Assembly: GCA_002633025.1 (NCBI GenBank)
Contig: NMRB01002568.1
Coordinates: 36,102 to 100,101, forward strand
Source: Notospermus geniculatus
Taxonomy: Eukaryota > Nemertea > Pilidiophora > Heteronemertea > Lineidae
Reading direction: 5' to 3'
DNA length: 64,000 nt
Made by a program: the position numbers and the translations under genes. The notes beneath the pieces are model-generated. The model made no database searches. It was not told the origin of the DNA and was given only the letters and a program-made list of their open reading frames with translations. How positions within the stretch are numbered: position 1 is the stretch's first letter; every line of letters begins with the position of its first letter. This document shows positions 1 through 11,748 of the stretch, one piece after another.

Positions 1-82
1 AAAAAGTTTTGTCATTGTTTTGAAATCAGAAGATTCTCATTGTATTCTACACCGTTCTATTTGGTCTCTTCTCTCTCTGTAG

Positions 83-3000
83 CCAAACTGCAAGAGTTCA
101 AAAAGCAGCCAAAAAAGCCACCTGATGAGATGACAGAAGAGGAGAAGATTCTGGAGGAAACCTGTGATAGAAGCATTGATAATATAATACCTGAAATCAG
201 GGACATTATTGACATCGTTCAACCATTACTGGTATGTGAAGTTTTTAATGTGTTGATGGCCTGTTGTGCCTTGAATGGGAGAGTTGTAAGAACTCAGGCC
301 TGCGTCCCTGAGAAAGCAAAACAAAACAGGCAATACAATTATCCACGGCCCTGTTGTAATGTGAGACTTCCAAAATTGGATCCTATAGAATAAAGATGAA
401 TTTCACAGTGTTGTATATTTTGTATCTGTACTTCTGAAGTGAAATTTTGGTTTCCTTATGTCATTGGCAAGTCAAGTTGTGCCTCAGCACCTCTCAGAGA
501 ATAAGTACCAGCTTGGCCAGTTTTCTCAACTCCCATTGCTTTAAACTGGCCAGTTCTGCAACTTGTTCTGAGAGGTACACAGAAAAGACTCAAATTTTCA
601 TTCATTCCCTGATGTGATGGTTGACTTTGTGTCCTTTTAGAATGAGGACCAGAGGATGAGCAAGAAGTTCAAAGGAATTGAAGAGAGAGCTTTCCTAAAA
701 GAGTCACGATCTCAGAAGAAAAACGCGACCCTTGTTGAGTCGTCAAGTCTTGATGGAGACAGCAGCGCACAACGATCTTATCACACCAAGGCCAAAATGA
801 AACGCTGTAAGTAGAATCAGTTTGTCATCAGGTGTTAGGTTCTGCAGACAGAGTAACTGAAGATGACAGTAGTGCATTGTATGTATGGATCCCAAGACTT
901 ACCGGTACTTTCTGTTGCTAATGATCTATTACTCTTTCGCTTAGGGCATTCTTACGGCATATTCTTCACTTGTTTCCAGCATCCTCATTCAATGTCGATA
1001 ATGCAGATGTTTCAATGGAGGACTACACTTCATACAAGGTACTAATTACGTCAATTTCTGTATCAAAATTACATCAGGATGTAGCAATAGCTAGGGTCTG
1101 CACACATTTCTTCTGGAAAGTCTCTGCTTTGATTTCTTCCAATGTTGTTGTTTTAAGCTGTGTTTATTGCATCTCCTTTCAGCCTCAACTAGTCAAGCCC
1201 CACAAGAGAAGATTCGACGAGGATTTGAGAACCTTGCATGAATTAAGTTTATGGGGAGCAAAAGAGGGCATCAATGGACTGAGGAATATACTCAGAGTAA
1301 GTTTGAGTCATGTCCATATTTTGCAGGGCTTAAGATAAGAGGAGTATTTGCTTAAAATACTCTTTGAAATCTCCAAATACTCCTCTATTCCAGAACTGAA
1401 AGGGTGAAATACTCCTTGAGATTTATGAGTTTGCAGAATTTTACGAATGGAATACTCCTTTCAAGAGGTGAAAATACTCTTCAAATTCTGAAGAAAAGAG
1501 TATGATACTCTTTGCCCTCTAAAATTATCTAAATGCCTGATTTTACCCATCATCTCCAGCCAGGCGTGGCCGCTATTGCCTGTGGACTGGGACAAACATT
1601 CTCTTTTTCAATGGCTGGATTCGTGCCATACAACTGCTCATGATTGTTTGTACTATTCGGATGATTTCCTGATGCCTGGTAATACGGTAGTTATGCACTC
1701 CATTTCAGTATTTTCGACGAGACACTGCCACTCTCCTGATCGAGAAAAAGGACTCTGAGTTAATGGATCCTCCTTCCTGTCTTCTGACAATCGGGCAGTG
1801 CGTCACTGTCAACTTCCTGTTCAACTGTGAGAGTAGAGAATCAACAAGTAACTGGGGCTTGAAGGATCCTAGTTCAGACAGGATGGGATCCTCACCAGAA
1901 AAGCTATCCAGATGGCTCTCAGTAAGTTATTTTCCCCCTACTGTACTTCTTCTCATTTACCCGGTATTAGGCTGTCAGACTGGTGTAATGGAGACATTTG
2001 CAGAGGTACCAGGTTCATTCCTCAGACACACTCTTCATGTGATAGAGCTGTCTTGGACAGTGCAAGTTTTCTGGGGCACTCTTGTTTCGTCCTGTTCTGA
2101 TCTAAACATGCCCAATGTCGTAAGAGCGAACAATGCAGGAATTGGCACTCAGCACGAGGGATGGATGGTAATGGATGATACATTGAAAATGTGCTTTCTG
2201 CTTTTCAGACTGACACCCTGGAAAGCTTCAAGTCCGCCGAGTCTTTCTTTTCAGTAAAAGATGACTGTGACATTGTCAGATCTGAGCAGTCCTCATACGA
2301 GCCGACATTCGTTGCAGCTGGAAATCCTTGTAGTGAACTGTAAGTTGTAATGATGTGCCATGGCCTTTGAAGTGTAGAAGTTGACTTACCGGTATATTTG
2401 CTTTACCCTTCACCCTCAGCCCAGATTTGTTTCACTTTATGCTCACCACACCTTCTGTTTTTTCCTCTTTCAGTCGAAACAACGTAAATGATGATTCCCT
2501 CAGTTTTGATATAGTTTCCACACCCAGTGATGATGAGATTTTTGTGGAGGCTTCATCTTCATTTACGAATCAACAGGACCTAAATGAAGCCATCAAAGGT
2601 ACGTTTTATTGCCATGTGCAATCTTCAATGATTTCGTTGAGCTTTTACATCTGTACAATTCTTGTGAAAAAACTCCCGGGTAGGTATGACCATGTAGACT
2701 GTGACTGGGGACCATGTTGACCGTGTCTATGACTGGTGACTGAGTTGACCGTCTTTCATTGAGTGGACAAGGATTGACTCCAGCATCAGACTATACGTCC
2801 CACACGGAGTTGCTGTATTCTCAGGAATTATTTCTTTTGTGCCAATTTGCTTGTTTTGATAAATTGACGAAGCAGGATTACCAAAAACTTGTTTTTCAGC
2901 TGCAGCTGGGAAACAACCCCATGAAGTACCATGTGATGAAGACCCAGGTCCCGGCGTATCAGATTCTGCTTCATCTGATAACTATCAACAAATGGGAAAG

Positions 3001-5944
3001 TATGTATCGATATGAAAAATTCACTTAAATTATCAGTCTCATTGAAACTGGAGCAATGTTGGTCCAAAGACTGGTAGCTTCAGGCACAAAAATATCACAG
3101 TGGTTGTCGTTCTTCTTGCCAGATTTGAGTGTATTTTATGAAATATGTCACAGGGAAGTCGAGGGGTTTGATGTATTGCTTGATCTGACTTCGTATATCA
3201 GGCCAGTAATTTGGCCAACTCTCAGTTATCCTGGTTAGACCATGCATTCTCTACATTTTCCCTTTACTTACTTGCTTTATTGCAGAAAAATCAAGATTCC
3301 TGTGATAAGCCCTGCAGAACATGTGAACAACCTTGAACCCACCGCCCCTGGTTATGGCATTTTGAAGTTCATCAATACGCACAGCTACTCGCACCATTTG
3401 TTTGCCTCCATGCTGATGGGCCGGCCCGTCGTGGTCATGGGCAAGTCGGAGAAAGATGTTAAAGATGCCCTGACAACGTTGAGTTTGTTCGTGCCTGGTT
3501 ACTCCAGGTGAGTTGTTGTTGTACTGACCTGTCTGACATGCTCTTAGCCTGATTTCTGTCAATGCATTAAGGATGGCTGCTAGTGACTTTTGACCAAGAC
3601 GCATGCATGTGGTTCGTAAAATCTTTCGTAAAAACTGGTTCATAAAATCTACTAGTCAAAACTATGGTACAGTTACCTTATAGTCATGGCTGTTGACAGA
3701 CTATTATAACATGAAAATCGCTTCATGAGTCCTCATGGTAAATTTCTGGTGTTTCAGTCGACGAAAAACTGTGGTGCTATCGCAGAACCAACCTCTGAAA
3801 ATCACAGACCTTGCAAAGCTGACTTTGATTGGTCTCGTCAAGCCAGAGAAGAAATCTGCAGAATATCTAGTCCCAGAATCTATAAAGGTAAATTAATGAC
3901 GAGATCTTGACCTGAAGGTGAGATATTGAACCTCTTATCTAAGCAAGGAATTGCGATCTTCGGCTGTAAGAATGATATTGTGAAGAGACACCAGTTTTGT
4001 CATGTGTGACCAAGGATTCTCTGGTTTGATTCTAAGTGATTAATTCTGAGTTCTTTCTGGTTGAATTGACAATGAGCATAGGAGTCAAGTTTTGCCGTTC
4101 CGTTTACTGGTTTCAGTGGCTGTTCGGTTCATAAATCAATCTTAAATTGTATTCAACAGGAAAAGGGCAAAAATTGTCATAGAGCTGAATTATAATGATG
4201 ATGAACATATAATTTTTTTGTAGCGTTATGTGACAATGCTGGATCTTGACAAAAAGATCCTCATCTCCGCAGAATATGAGGTAAGGTCAGAAACATTTCA
4301 GGCTTTAATTGTCCGTTCTGATTGAAATCTGATAAAATGTGTGCAAAATGAAAAAAATAGTGTTTTGAAGTGTTCATCACTTTTGAGGTCACTCTGACTC
4401 TGTGTTTATTTCATTATTCATTTACACCATTCAGGGAGGTGTGCTCAGGAAGGTGCTCAAACAAAAGAAGGTGTTCTTATCAGATGAGGCATATCTCGCT
4501 TTCATTCATGGGTAAGTATCATAGAATTCTGCATTTTGAGGTGGATGATGGCCGACATCCTTTGGCAATCAATGGTTCTAATTGCTTGCTTCCTATGTGT
4601 ACCGGTATGTCACCACCCACAAATTCTGCTGCGGTGACGTAGGGAGTGACCACTAAGAACCACTGATTACCTCAGGATGGGTGCCTGAGTGATTTCATGA
4701 TTTCACTTTACGGTCATCAGGAAGAGATTATGTTCAATTGTGATATTTTTCTTCGAGAGTCATAATGTCCTTAAAGTCTATTGCTCACATTTTCAGGGTG
4801 CTGCTGTTCTTGGCATCAAAGGCCTTCATACTGTACCACTGGATGGTGAAGGAGGCTCTGATCGGGCTCAGTGACAGCAGGTATGCTTGTCTGGTGAAGA
4901 TACCCTTTTGAACTTAACTTCTCACCCCGCCTCTGTGTTAAAAGGATTGCACACTGAAAGGATTCTTGGCTGCATATGTCTTGCCTTGAATTGAAGGATG
5001 TTGCTGAATACGTATTTCTTCCATGGGGCTATTTTCAGCGAACAGGTTCCATCTCTTGGAAGCCAGTCCCTTGCCGAATTGATCATGATGTATGACCTGA
5101 ACAGAGAAAATGACAAGCGACTTGTTGAATATTTGACTGACTTAGGAGTAGAAAATGGTGATATTCCTATAGTCAAGGTAAGTTACTGATTGTACCAGTA
5201 CTTTCTCTTCATGTGCCTCTCAGACAGGTTGGCACTCTGTGGACAGTACCTCCCCTGCCATAGAAAACTGGGTAGTCATTTGTGTCATTGGTCTGAACGT
5301 AAACCCTCAAAGAGCTGACACAATAAAAATCTCACCTGGAGGAGTGCCTTTTGGCTGATAACGACTGCATCCTATCAAAAGTACATCAAGGAGCTGACAT
5401 TTTCGAAGTTTATATTCAATGTCTCACCTCAAAATTACACAGTTTCTGCCTGCTAACTAACTGAAGCTGGTTTATTCTTGATTTTCAGTATTTTGCTGAG
5501 ATTATCCAGATGCAACAGTCAGATGAATTTTACACAGACAAAATGACAGGACTTCCAGGTGGGAGGCAATTTCATTTCTTCGCATATTCCTTAGATTTAT
5601 GTTGTTTTTTGAATTCAAACATGAAGATCACAGGTTGGATCCAATGAATCGGACCATGGTTTAGTTTTTTCCCAAATTCAATAATATCGATATTGGAATC
5701 AAGGAGGCTCAGTTCATCCTCCAATCCCTGGTTTCTTCAACATCTCCAAGAAATTCATGAGCAGTCTTCACAATTTGATCCTTCACTGCAATTTTGATGA
5801 GGTGACAACTTTTCACTTTTGCCTTTTATGGAACCCTTATCACAAGAAATTGATTGAGTTAATGATGTTTTTGTCTCCGTTTCAGATAAACCTGCACCTT
5901 CTGTCAGATTAGATTACCGCCAAACCAATGTTTTCAAGTCCTGA
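83..5944 (+). CDS. SMCR8: SMCR8 orthologue, C-terminal ~630 codons (5' exons outside window)
   Basis: Guanine-nucleotide-exchange-complex protein SMCR8, partner of C9orf72 and WDR41 in autophagy and lysosome regulation (family knowledge). Sixteen exons join in frame: 83-231, 641-806, 980-1038, 1183-1296, 1709-1921, 2209-2339, 2474-2598, 2900-2999, 3286-3507, 3758-3887, 4224-4280, 4435-4511, 4797-4880, 5039-5177, 5489-5558, 5886-5944 (TGA at 5942). All have AG/GT borders and matching phases. Diagnostic stretches are FDEDLRTLHEL (exon 4), the block from LKFINTHSYSHHLFASMLMG to LSLFVPGYS (exon 9), YVTMLDLDKKIL (exon 11), LVEYLTDLGVENGD (exon 14) and the terminal VRLDYRQTNVFKS, which corresponds to the family's ending RFDYVPSFLYKI. 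Exons 5-8 encode an acidic, Ser-rich low-complexity linker, as in known SMCR8. The first visible exon begins in mid-codon, so the N-terminal longin/DENN part lies upstream. An additional exon around 1560-1680 cannot be excluded. Confidence 0.88.
1321..1525. repeat. Intronic cluster of AATACTCCT-like motifs
   Basis: Within an SMCR8 intron, about eight copies of AATACTC(C/T)T or its complement AGGAGTATT/GAGTAT lie in 200 bp, in both orientations. The block starts near GGGCTTAAG and ends near GCCCTCTAA. It resembles a degenerate inverted-repeat element with subterminal repeats. No terminal repeats clear enough to fix the ends were found. Confidence 0.45.
5215..5345. mobile_element. Diverged MITE copy, family also at 51600 and 60800
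   Basis: Contains ATAGAAAACTGGGTAGTCAT followed by TTGTGTCATTGGTCTGA. This matches 60867-60900 closely (CATAGAAAACTGGGCAGTTG, TTGTGTCATTGGTCTCAGCG) and 51640-51680 more loosely. The complete copies begin with TTGGC(A/T)CTCT near the left end and finish near a complementary GAGAGCCAACT or equivalent. Non-coding, in an SMCR8 intron. Confidence 0.5.
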
Positions 5945-6413
5945 ATTGATTCCATCTTGAAAAGAGGTCCACAACGAATTCACTTTTGATCATTCCTATC
6001 ATCAAATCTCAATGGGAGAGGCTGCAATATATTAGTGAAATAAAACAGCAAATTCTTGAATGATTTATGTTATTTCTGCCGTTGTTGATTTTCGCTCAAA
6101 ACTAGCATATTCCTTGAATTATTCATATTTATCAGGTTGATTATTTTTGCTTGAAAACCAGATCTCTTCCTGACCAATGGCAGTGTTGGTCGTTAAAATC
6201 ACGGATTGTTGATCATGATATTCTCCTAGGAGGAGGTGAACACCCGGGAAACCAGATGGCGTTGTTCATTTTCTGTGTTGCTCTTTTAGGGCGACCGTCG
6301 CGAGTGCCTGTCCGATAAGGGGTCTCCTGGTGACGGGACACGAGTTATGACCGTGCAAGCTTTCGTTGTATAGCCTACTCTACATGGATTTACTTCTTTT
6401 AAAGATAAATAAA
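5945..6413 (+). promoter_or_regulatory. SMCR8 3' UTR with two candidate poly(A) signals
   Basis: After the TGA, AATAAA hexamers occur at 6039-6044 and 6408-6413. The first is followed within about 30 bases by ordinary AT-rich sequence suitable for cleavage. The second lies just before the repeat-rich intergenic region. Which one is used is not determinable from DNA. Confidence 0.5.
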
Positions 6414-7021
6414 TGTTCTTAAATCATTCATGTTAGCCAATTCTCCCGTAGTTAGTAGATGCAAACCCCAAATGACGGCGGTAACCCATCCCCATCGCTG
6501 CTTCCTCCCGCAATTCGATAATTTGCGATCTCTTCCAAGACAATTTGTACATGGCCTGACGTTGCGATAATTTCGCAATGCAAATTAAGCCCCCTAACGC
6601 GAAGGTCAATTTGGTCGATGGCACAAAGAGAACACTGAACAAATAATGACGAGACGTTCGCGTTGGCGTTTCGGGGGCTTTTCGAAAAGGCCGGGTTTAT
6701 TTGGCAAGCATGCTTGCCAAGCAGTTCCCTTTTTCGTCCTTATTTAGCAAGCATGCTTGCCATCTAATGCTGAAAAATAGAACCCAAACAACAATATTCA
6801 TGTCAATGGCACCCTCACCTATGGCGTAGTTACGGAACATTGACTACTGTGGCCAATGAGGCCACCATCCGCAGTCGTTTGTTGGCACCTTCCCCTGTTC
6901 GGGTATATTTTTGTACGAAACACAAAACGTTTCTTCTTATCTTGATATGCCTTTTCGAAAAAAAAGGAAAAAACAAGAAAAACGAAAAAAAATGGAGAAA
7001 AAGAAAAAAATCATGAGAGTG

Positions 7022-7100
7022 ATCACACAAGTTTCGAACCCGCGACATTGGGGTTGCTGGCCCATCACTCTATGCACTGCGCTAATCAACTGGCTGCAGT
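7022..7100 (-). repeat. tRNA-derived SINE head
   Basis: Read on the minus strand this has a polymerase III A-box-like segment (about 7071-7095, TGATTAGCGCAGTGC..) and a B-box GGTTCGAAAC at 7031-7040, spaced as in a tRNA. The strand-wise downstream side (6959-7010) is a long T/C-rich tract (A/G-rich on plus), consistent with a SINE tail. The arms do not form a convincing full cloverleaf, so a functional tRNA is unlikely. Confidence 0.5.
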
Positions 7101-7625
7101 CGTGCGGTGGGGATTTATTAACTGGCTCAGGACAATGCAGGTAATTAACTCGTCGTTTTAAGCCAAAATTGGCGTATTGTTTTAAGTTTCGCAAACCAGG
7201 GACGATAAAAAACCGCTTTCTTCTGAAAATCGCTTGTAGGTGGCTCCTTTCCGCAAGGCCCCCTCCACTAAACGATATTTCTGCCCTGCCAGCTGCTCTC
7301 GGAGCGCTGCATAATTAATGAGCTAGACGTGCATCCAAGACTATACGATTACTGCATATACAGCAGTTAACTGTGCAAATAAAAAGTTCGATGCCTTTAA
7401 GCAGTTTTAAAATCTTCGTTGGAGGCATAGACTACTCCCAATCGCAACTTTTCGATGCCTTTTGGCGAGGCTGCGACGGCGAGTCGGAGGACGCCATCTT
7501 CATCTTCTGTTTGCATAATTAATGGGGTCTAATTAATATTCATTATTGTCTGCTTGCCATCTAAGACCAAATTTCTGTAATTCGGCAAGCATTTGCTTGC
7601 CAAATAACCACTTCCTTTCGAAAAT

Positions 7626-8362
7626 TATAGAGTTTTCGCTAAGCCCCCGGCGTTTTGCCAAGATACAGAATAGCACAAAATTGACACACAAAACTAATGA
7701 TAATTAGACTCGGGACCCAGTCGTTGTGTCGCTCCGGCCGCCGCACTACACTCCACAAACGACTGGGAAAGCAGGCTGCAAAATCAGCGGCTAGCGTACC
7801 GACAACAACAACGGATGTGAATGAGTTCAGCCAATCAGAAACTGCGTCTTCAACGGCCGTCGTCTGCTCTTTGCAAGATGTCAAATCAGCTGATTATATC
7901 GCAACTTTCTTCGAGGTCAAGGACGGTATCCTGGTGCCTAATTCGATGCTGTGTGCGATAAGCAGTACTTACGGATAAAAAATTATCCTGCTAGTGACTT
8001 TGAAAAGTTTCTAGACGGGCGAGAGGCTCTGGTAAATTTCATCAATAACAACCAATCAAAAGTGTGCCAGATTTCCCCTAGTAGATTGCTTTCGGGCAAT
8101 TTCATTGGTCGAGATGGTCGTTGTGGTCGTCGGTACGCTAGCCGCTGATTTTGCAGCCTGCTTTCCCAGTCGTTTGTGGAGTGTAGTGCGGCGGCCGGAG
8201 CGACACAACGACTGGGTCCCGAGTCTAATGATAATAAGCAAGAAGTCAATCTCCAGAATTCACGAATTTTCGACCCCAACCGGGGTCTTTTTCAAGTGGA
8301 ACTTTACAATCTGAAACTCTAGAAAAGACTGGCGTTTTGGGGGCTTTGCGAAATCTCCCTAT
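7626..8362. mobile_element. 737-bp inverted-repeat transposon with a second long inverted repeat inside
   Basis: Outer ends are TATAGAGTTTTCGCTAAGCC at 7626 and the complement of GAGATTTCGCAAAGCCCCCA at 8330-8362, the same end type as the short MITE family at 10551, 12796, 26920 and 27845. Inside lies a second inverted repeat: about 120 bp from 7696 to 7815 (ACCCAGTCGTTGTGTCGCTC..) repeated in reverse complement at about 8110-8230. The roughly 290-bp core (7816-8109) contains AACCAATCAAAAG/CCAATCAGAAAC-type sequence and has no transposase-like frame. Probably non-autonomous. Confidence 0.7.
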
Positions 8363-9160
8363 TCTCTGAAGCAGTTGTCGACGAGGAAATGGCTGTTTGT
8401 ACAAACTAATGCTTGGCGAACGAACCCGTATTTTTCACTCGTGACATTTAGCACGATGTCTGTAGTCCTGATTCAGAAACTCGTTCTCAGTACTTATTTA
8501 ATCTTCAGTTCATTCATTATACTTTCATATATGCATGATCAGTAAGCAAGCGGGCTACACCTGTCTGTACAGCAAAATGGTATTCTAATTTAAATCCATT
8601 ATGAATTGTGCATGCATAATGCGCGCGAACGTGACAGATGCCACAGGTATCAACTTCATAGAACCCTCCCAATGAATTGATTGAGGTTTCATCTTATTCA
8701 GGTACGTCTTTGACGTTTTAACATTTTCATGTGTCTATAAGTGTCGCTTAGCTTCCCCATAGGATACCTATAAACCAACTGGTTGCGGGTGTTGTGCTGG
8801 GAGTAAAGAGTAAACACTATTTAAATGTTGGTAATTTTTTCCTCTTCAGCAATAGGCCTACCGAATGCAGCTCGCATGCATTGCAGTAAATGGCATTATG
8901 CATGTCTGTGTCATGATGTAGCCCAACTGTTTTTATTGCGCCTTCGCAGTGCTTTAGAGCATTGCCGAGGGCCATTTTGATTTCCTTGTAAACCATGGCC
9001 TATATGAATCATTTAATGTTGGACCTATGGGTTGTGTCCCCTCTGTTCCCGAATCTTGGTCTAAGAATATGGTAAACTAAAATTAAGTTGATATTTCAGC
9101 GGTGTCTGTTGTGTGTCAAGGAGAATTTTTGACCGCGGTCTTTCTATTGAAGACACCACC

Positions 9161-10067
9161 ATGGAGAAGAGGAGTGGACAGGTCTTCACCCCGCTGCATC
9201 CGAAGCAGAGCAAGAAGGCCTACTCCCCATTGGAATCAGAGGTGCAGGTCGATGTCGAGTTGAACCGCCCCACAGCCACCGGCCGAACAGACTGGACCAT
9301 CCGGAAGGCGAAGGCTCCTGGTGTCATGATCATTATCTCGGCCGTCATTAACTTGGCAGCCTTTATCACGCTTACCATAGTCGATACCGTTTATCCCGAG
9401 TTCATGATCGCTTACTTGATATATTTGACCACTGGAATCTTGGCGGCAATCGGGGCTTTCAAGGTGCAGAGTACACAAGTGGTGACGCTTGGAGCCCTAG
9501 TTATGTCCTGTATCGCTCTCAATTTGGTTGCCGCTCAGGTAAACGGAAGATTTTATTCGTTTTCTTTGAAAATTTGGAGGAAGGCAACTATGAACCTACT
9601 CCCTCGTCAGTCTCAAACGTAATCTCTCTGGAGTCACAGATTAAGTAGGAAAGATCTTTCATTTGAACAGCGTTTGATATCTGTAGGCGGTAAGGACATG
9701 AAAAGAACACTAATCGGTGAATTTCTGTCGATGTACGTTGCAGTTCTTTAATAGGAGCTGTCAGCGAGTTGACCACTAGGTGTCACTAGGGCCCAATTCA
9801 ATGCATCTGGCGGACCCAGTCATTATCGATCGAGCAGCGATCATAATAGATTTCCTGTACATTTGGTCCGCTAAGACTGTGCTGCCATCTGTTAGCAATA
9901 TGCGCGGCTGACTGCTCCTATTGGCATCGTGAAATGTCTGCCTTTGACTTTCCTGTACTTGACTTCTAGGCCTACTCTGTTTACAGGTGCTACTGAGATT
10001 GTTTGACCTGGGGATAGGAGTGGGTCTCTCCGAATTGACGCTCGGGCCAAGACCATCCGAATCACCG
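9161..10067 (+). CDS. Multi-span membrane protein, 5' exons (rest not resolved)
   Basis: Exon 1 follows an acceptor (TTGATATTTCAG, ending about 9100). Its ATG at 9161 in CACCATGG is a strong Kozak context. Coding runs to a GT donor at 9539 (126 codons, phase 0). The protein has a polar N-terminal tail of about 55 residues, then three hydrophobic segments: VMIIISAVINLAAFITLTIV, the stretch FMIAYLIYLTTGILAAIGAF, and TLGALVMSCIALNLVAA, reminiscent of tetraspan (MS4A/TMEM-like) proteins. A second exon 9987-10067 (TTTACAG acceptor, GTAAGG donor, 81 nt, phase 0) would extend the third segment with VLLRLFDLGIGVGLSE. I do not recognise the family. Downstream exons may lie anywhere in the following repeat-rich 20 kb; an in-frame candidate C-terminal piece ending TGA/TAG-style occurs at 27316-27441. 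An upstream 5' UTR exon is implied by the acceptor. Confidence 0.6.
9751..9923. mobile_element. MITE, family A (AATAGGAGC ends), copy 1
   Basis: Starts AATAGGAGCTGTCAG and ends with the near-complement CTGACTGCTCCTATT. A second full-length copy with the same interior landmarks (GTTGACCA, GGCCCAATT, TTGGTCCGCTA, GCGCGGCTGACTG) is at 28038-28208. About 170 bp, no coding capacity. Confidence 0.7.
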
Positions 10068-10550
10068 GTAAGGGTAGGATCGCAGTAAATGCGTATTAGT
10101 CTGGGGATTCATATGAAATCAACCGCGTTAGACAATGTTACAATGATGTGTAGGCCTAAACCACAGCGATTTCAATGATCGCAGACATGGACGATAGGTG
10201 GTCGCGGAATGTCTGTAGAAGATGAATTGGCGGGATGAATTGTTGGATGATTTCACGCCGATGGTGATGCAAGCTGTCGACGATCTATGATGACAAGAAC
10301 TCCATGACTGAATACTATCAGAGTTAGCTATCAGCTTATCGGAGGCTAGGCTAATCATTATTCACCGGTGTCAGGATTGGNGTCAACGTAATGTCTGCGG
10401 GTACGTCATCTACGTACGTAATGACGTCGTGACGCCACGACGTCAGCGTAACGTCATCGAGATACGTACGGACGAAAATTACGTTACGCAACATTACGGC
10501 GTAGAAGTATGAATCAAGCTTAAGACGGGTATACGGACACGCCGGTCAAC

Positions 10551-10672
10551 AATAGAGTGTTTTCGTCAAGCCCCCGAAACGCCGACGCGAACGACTCTAT
10601 CCTATTTTTCGGTGCTTCGTGGCATCGAACAATGGGGTTGGCGTTTCAGGGGCTTTGCGAAAACTCTCTATA
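10551..10672. mobile_element. MITE, family B (TAYAGAGTTTTCGC ends), copy
   Basis: Ends ATAGAGTGTTTTCGTCAAGC and the complement of ATAGAGAGTTTTCGCAAAGC. The core carries CTATCCTATTTTTCGGTGCT and TCGTGGCATCGAACAATGGG, shared with the copies at 12796, 26920 and 27845. About 120 bp; terminal TA suggests a TA target site. Confidence 0.75.
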
Positions 10673-10708
10673 ATGGCATCACAGTCGCGAACCCTTTTTG
10701 ATTAGAAG

Positions 10709-10803
10709 CCTTTGTTAACAGGTGTGAAAGGAATCCAAGTCCCCCAAGAATTCAATACAGTGAGGCTTTAAGTAAAAGCATTTGCTTACTTTTATGAATA
10801 CCA
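10709..10803. repeat. Half copy of MITE family C
   Basis: AAGTAAAAGCATTTGCTTAC followed by TTTTATGAATACCAGC matches the right half of the element at 20709-20813. The left terminal repeat is missing, so this is a truncated copy. Confidence 0.5.
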
Positions 10804-10812
10804 GCAATAATA

Positions 10813-11440
10813 AGTTGGTAAATAAAAAATTTATAGAGAAATTTCCATCGCACCATTACCGTTGTCACCATTCTCAAACCATAATACTCAAGTTTATGAT
10901 TTTAAACATTCTTTAGTCACGAGACAGCAGTGAATCGAAGAGGAATAACCATAAAAAGACTTGAGCACATTAAATATTCAAAAGCTATTTCACTTCAGAA
11001 TAAACTGCGTCTTGATAATGGAAGAACACAAACATTTTACATTTCAAAATCCGTGTTCCTATGGACACGCTATTTATTATTTATGAAGAAATCTCTACAA
11101 ATCCCCGTTCGTTGAGGAATAGCATTCAGGATTTGACGAATTCCCCCTACAATGTTCGACGTGTTGTTGCCTGGTTATTGACTTCTTAATCGGTTCTGAA
11201 ATATAAATAAGTTGACGAACGGCATTCGTTTCCTCATCAGCAACGTCATATTGTCATTTTGATTCTGATTTAGAATATCGACAATAAAACACAAGTATTG
11301 CTGATAAAGTCACGGGTAACGTTTTTGAATGTCCCCCGTCTGTGGACTTGAGTACATGTATTATGGTTTGAGTATTATGGTTTGAGAATGGTGACAACGG
11401 TAATGGTGCGATGGAAATTTCTCTATAAATTTTTTATTTA
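10813..11440. repeat. Inverted pair of an ~85-bp repeat flanking ~450 bp
   Basis: The stretch 10813-10893 (AAATTTCCATCGCACCATTA, then CCGTTGTCACCATTCTCAAA) recurs in reverse complement at 11346-11440. The right copy is bounded by a 12-bp direct repeat CCCCCGTCTGTG (11333-11344 and 11441-11452), a probable target-site duplication. It also contains a doubled ATTATGGTTTGAG. Confidence 0.65.
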
Positions 11441-11532
11441 CCCCCGTCTGTGAGTGTTCCCTACTACTGTCTGACGGAATAAGCTGCAACTTGGAACGTG
11501 TCGATCATTCTAACAGTGAGCGATACCCAAAC

Positions 11533-11748
11533 ACGGGCTTGAATCAATGGTGAAAAAGGGTTAAAATGTGTTGGGATATTACCACAGAGGGTGTACCACC
11601 CCAACATAACATGAAGTGGGTGTAGAACGAAGAAGTGATTTCGTTCTACACCCACTTCATGTGGGTGTTATTTTGGGGTGGTACACCCTCTGTGGTAATA
11701 TCCCAACACATTTAACCCTTTTTCACCATTTGATTCAAGCCCCTGTGT
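11533..11748. mobile_element. Foldback element with 8-bp target duplication
   Basis: Two arms of about 100 bp (TGTTGGGATATTACCACAGA.. and its complement) are separated by only a short loop around 11640. ACCCAAAC directly flanks both sides (11525-11532 and 11749-11756), an 8-bp duplication typical of hAT-type transposition. Overlapping similar open frames here on both strands are products of the palindrome. Confidence 0.75.

Larger units (their letters stand above)
6414..9099. other. Intergenic, repeat-rich; no gene recognised
   Basis: Between SMCR8 and the membrane-protein exon. It contains a half copy of the GAGTTTTCGC-type MITE end (about 6648-6695), two GCAAGCATGCTTGC palindromes (about 6705 and 6748), a tRNA-like SINE head on the minus strand and a 737-bp nested inverted-repeat element. 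The longer open frames at 6911-7194 are low-complexity Lys/Phe runs from an A-rich tract at 6959-7010, not genes. Confidence 0.6.

Noticed and set aside
6911-7194. Lys-rich or Phe-rich proteins
   Set aside because: Arise from the A-rich tail-like tract beside the tRNA-like SINE head.
7639-8314. Matching open frames (SLCRSGRRTTLHKRL and complements) at both ends
   Set aside because: Produced by the 120-bp inner inverted repeat of the 7626-8362 element.
9113-9160. Upstream start for the membrane protein at 9113
   Set aside because: This codon is GTG; the ATG at 9161 has a strong Kozak context.
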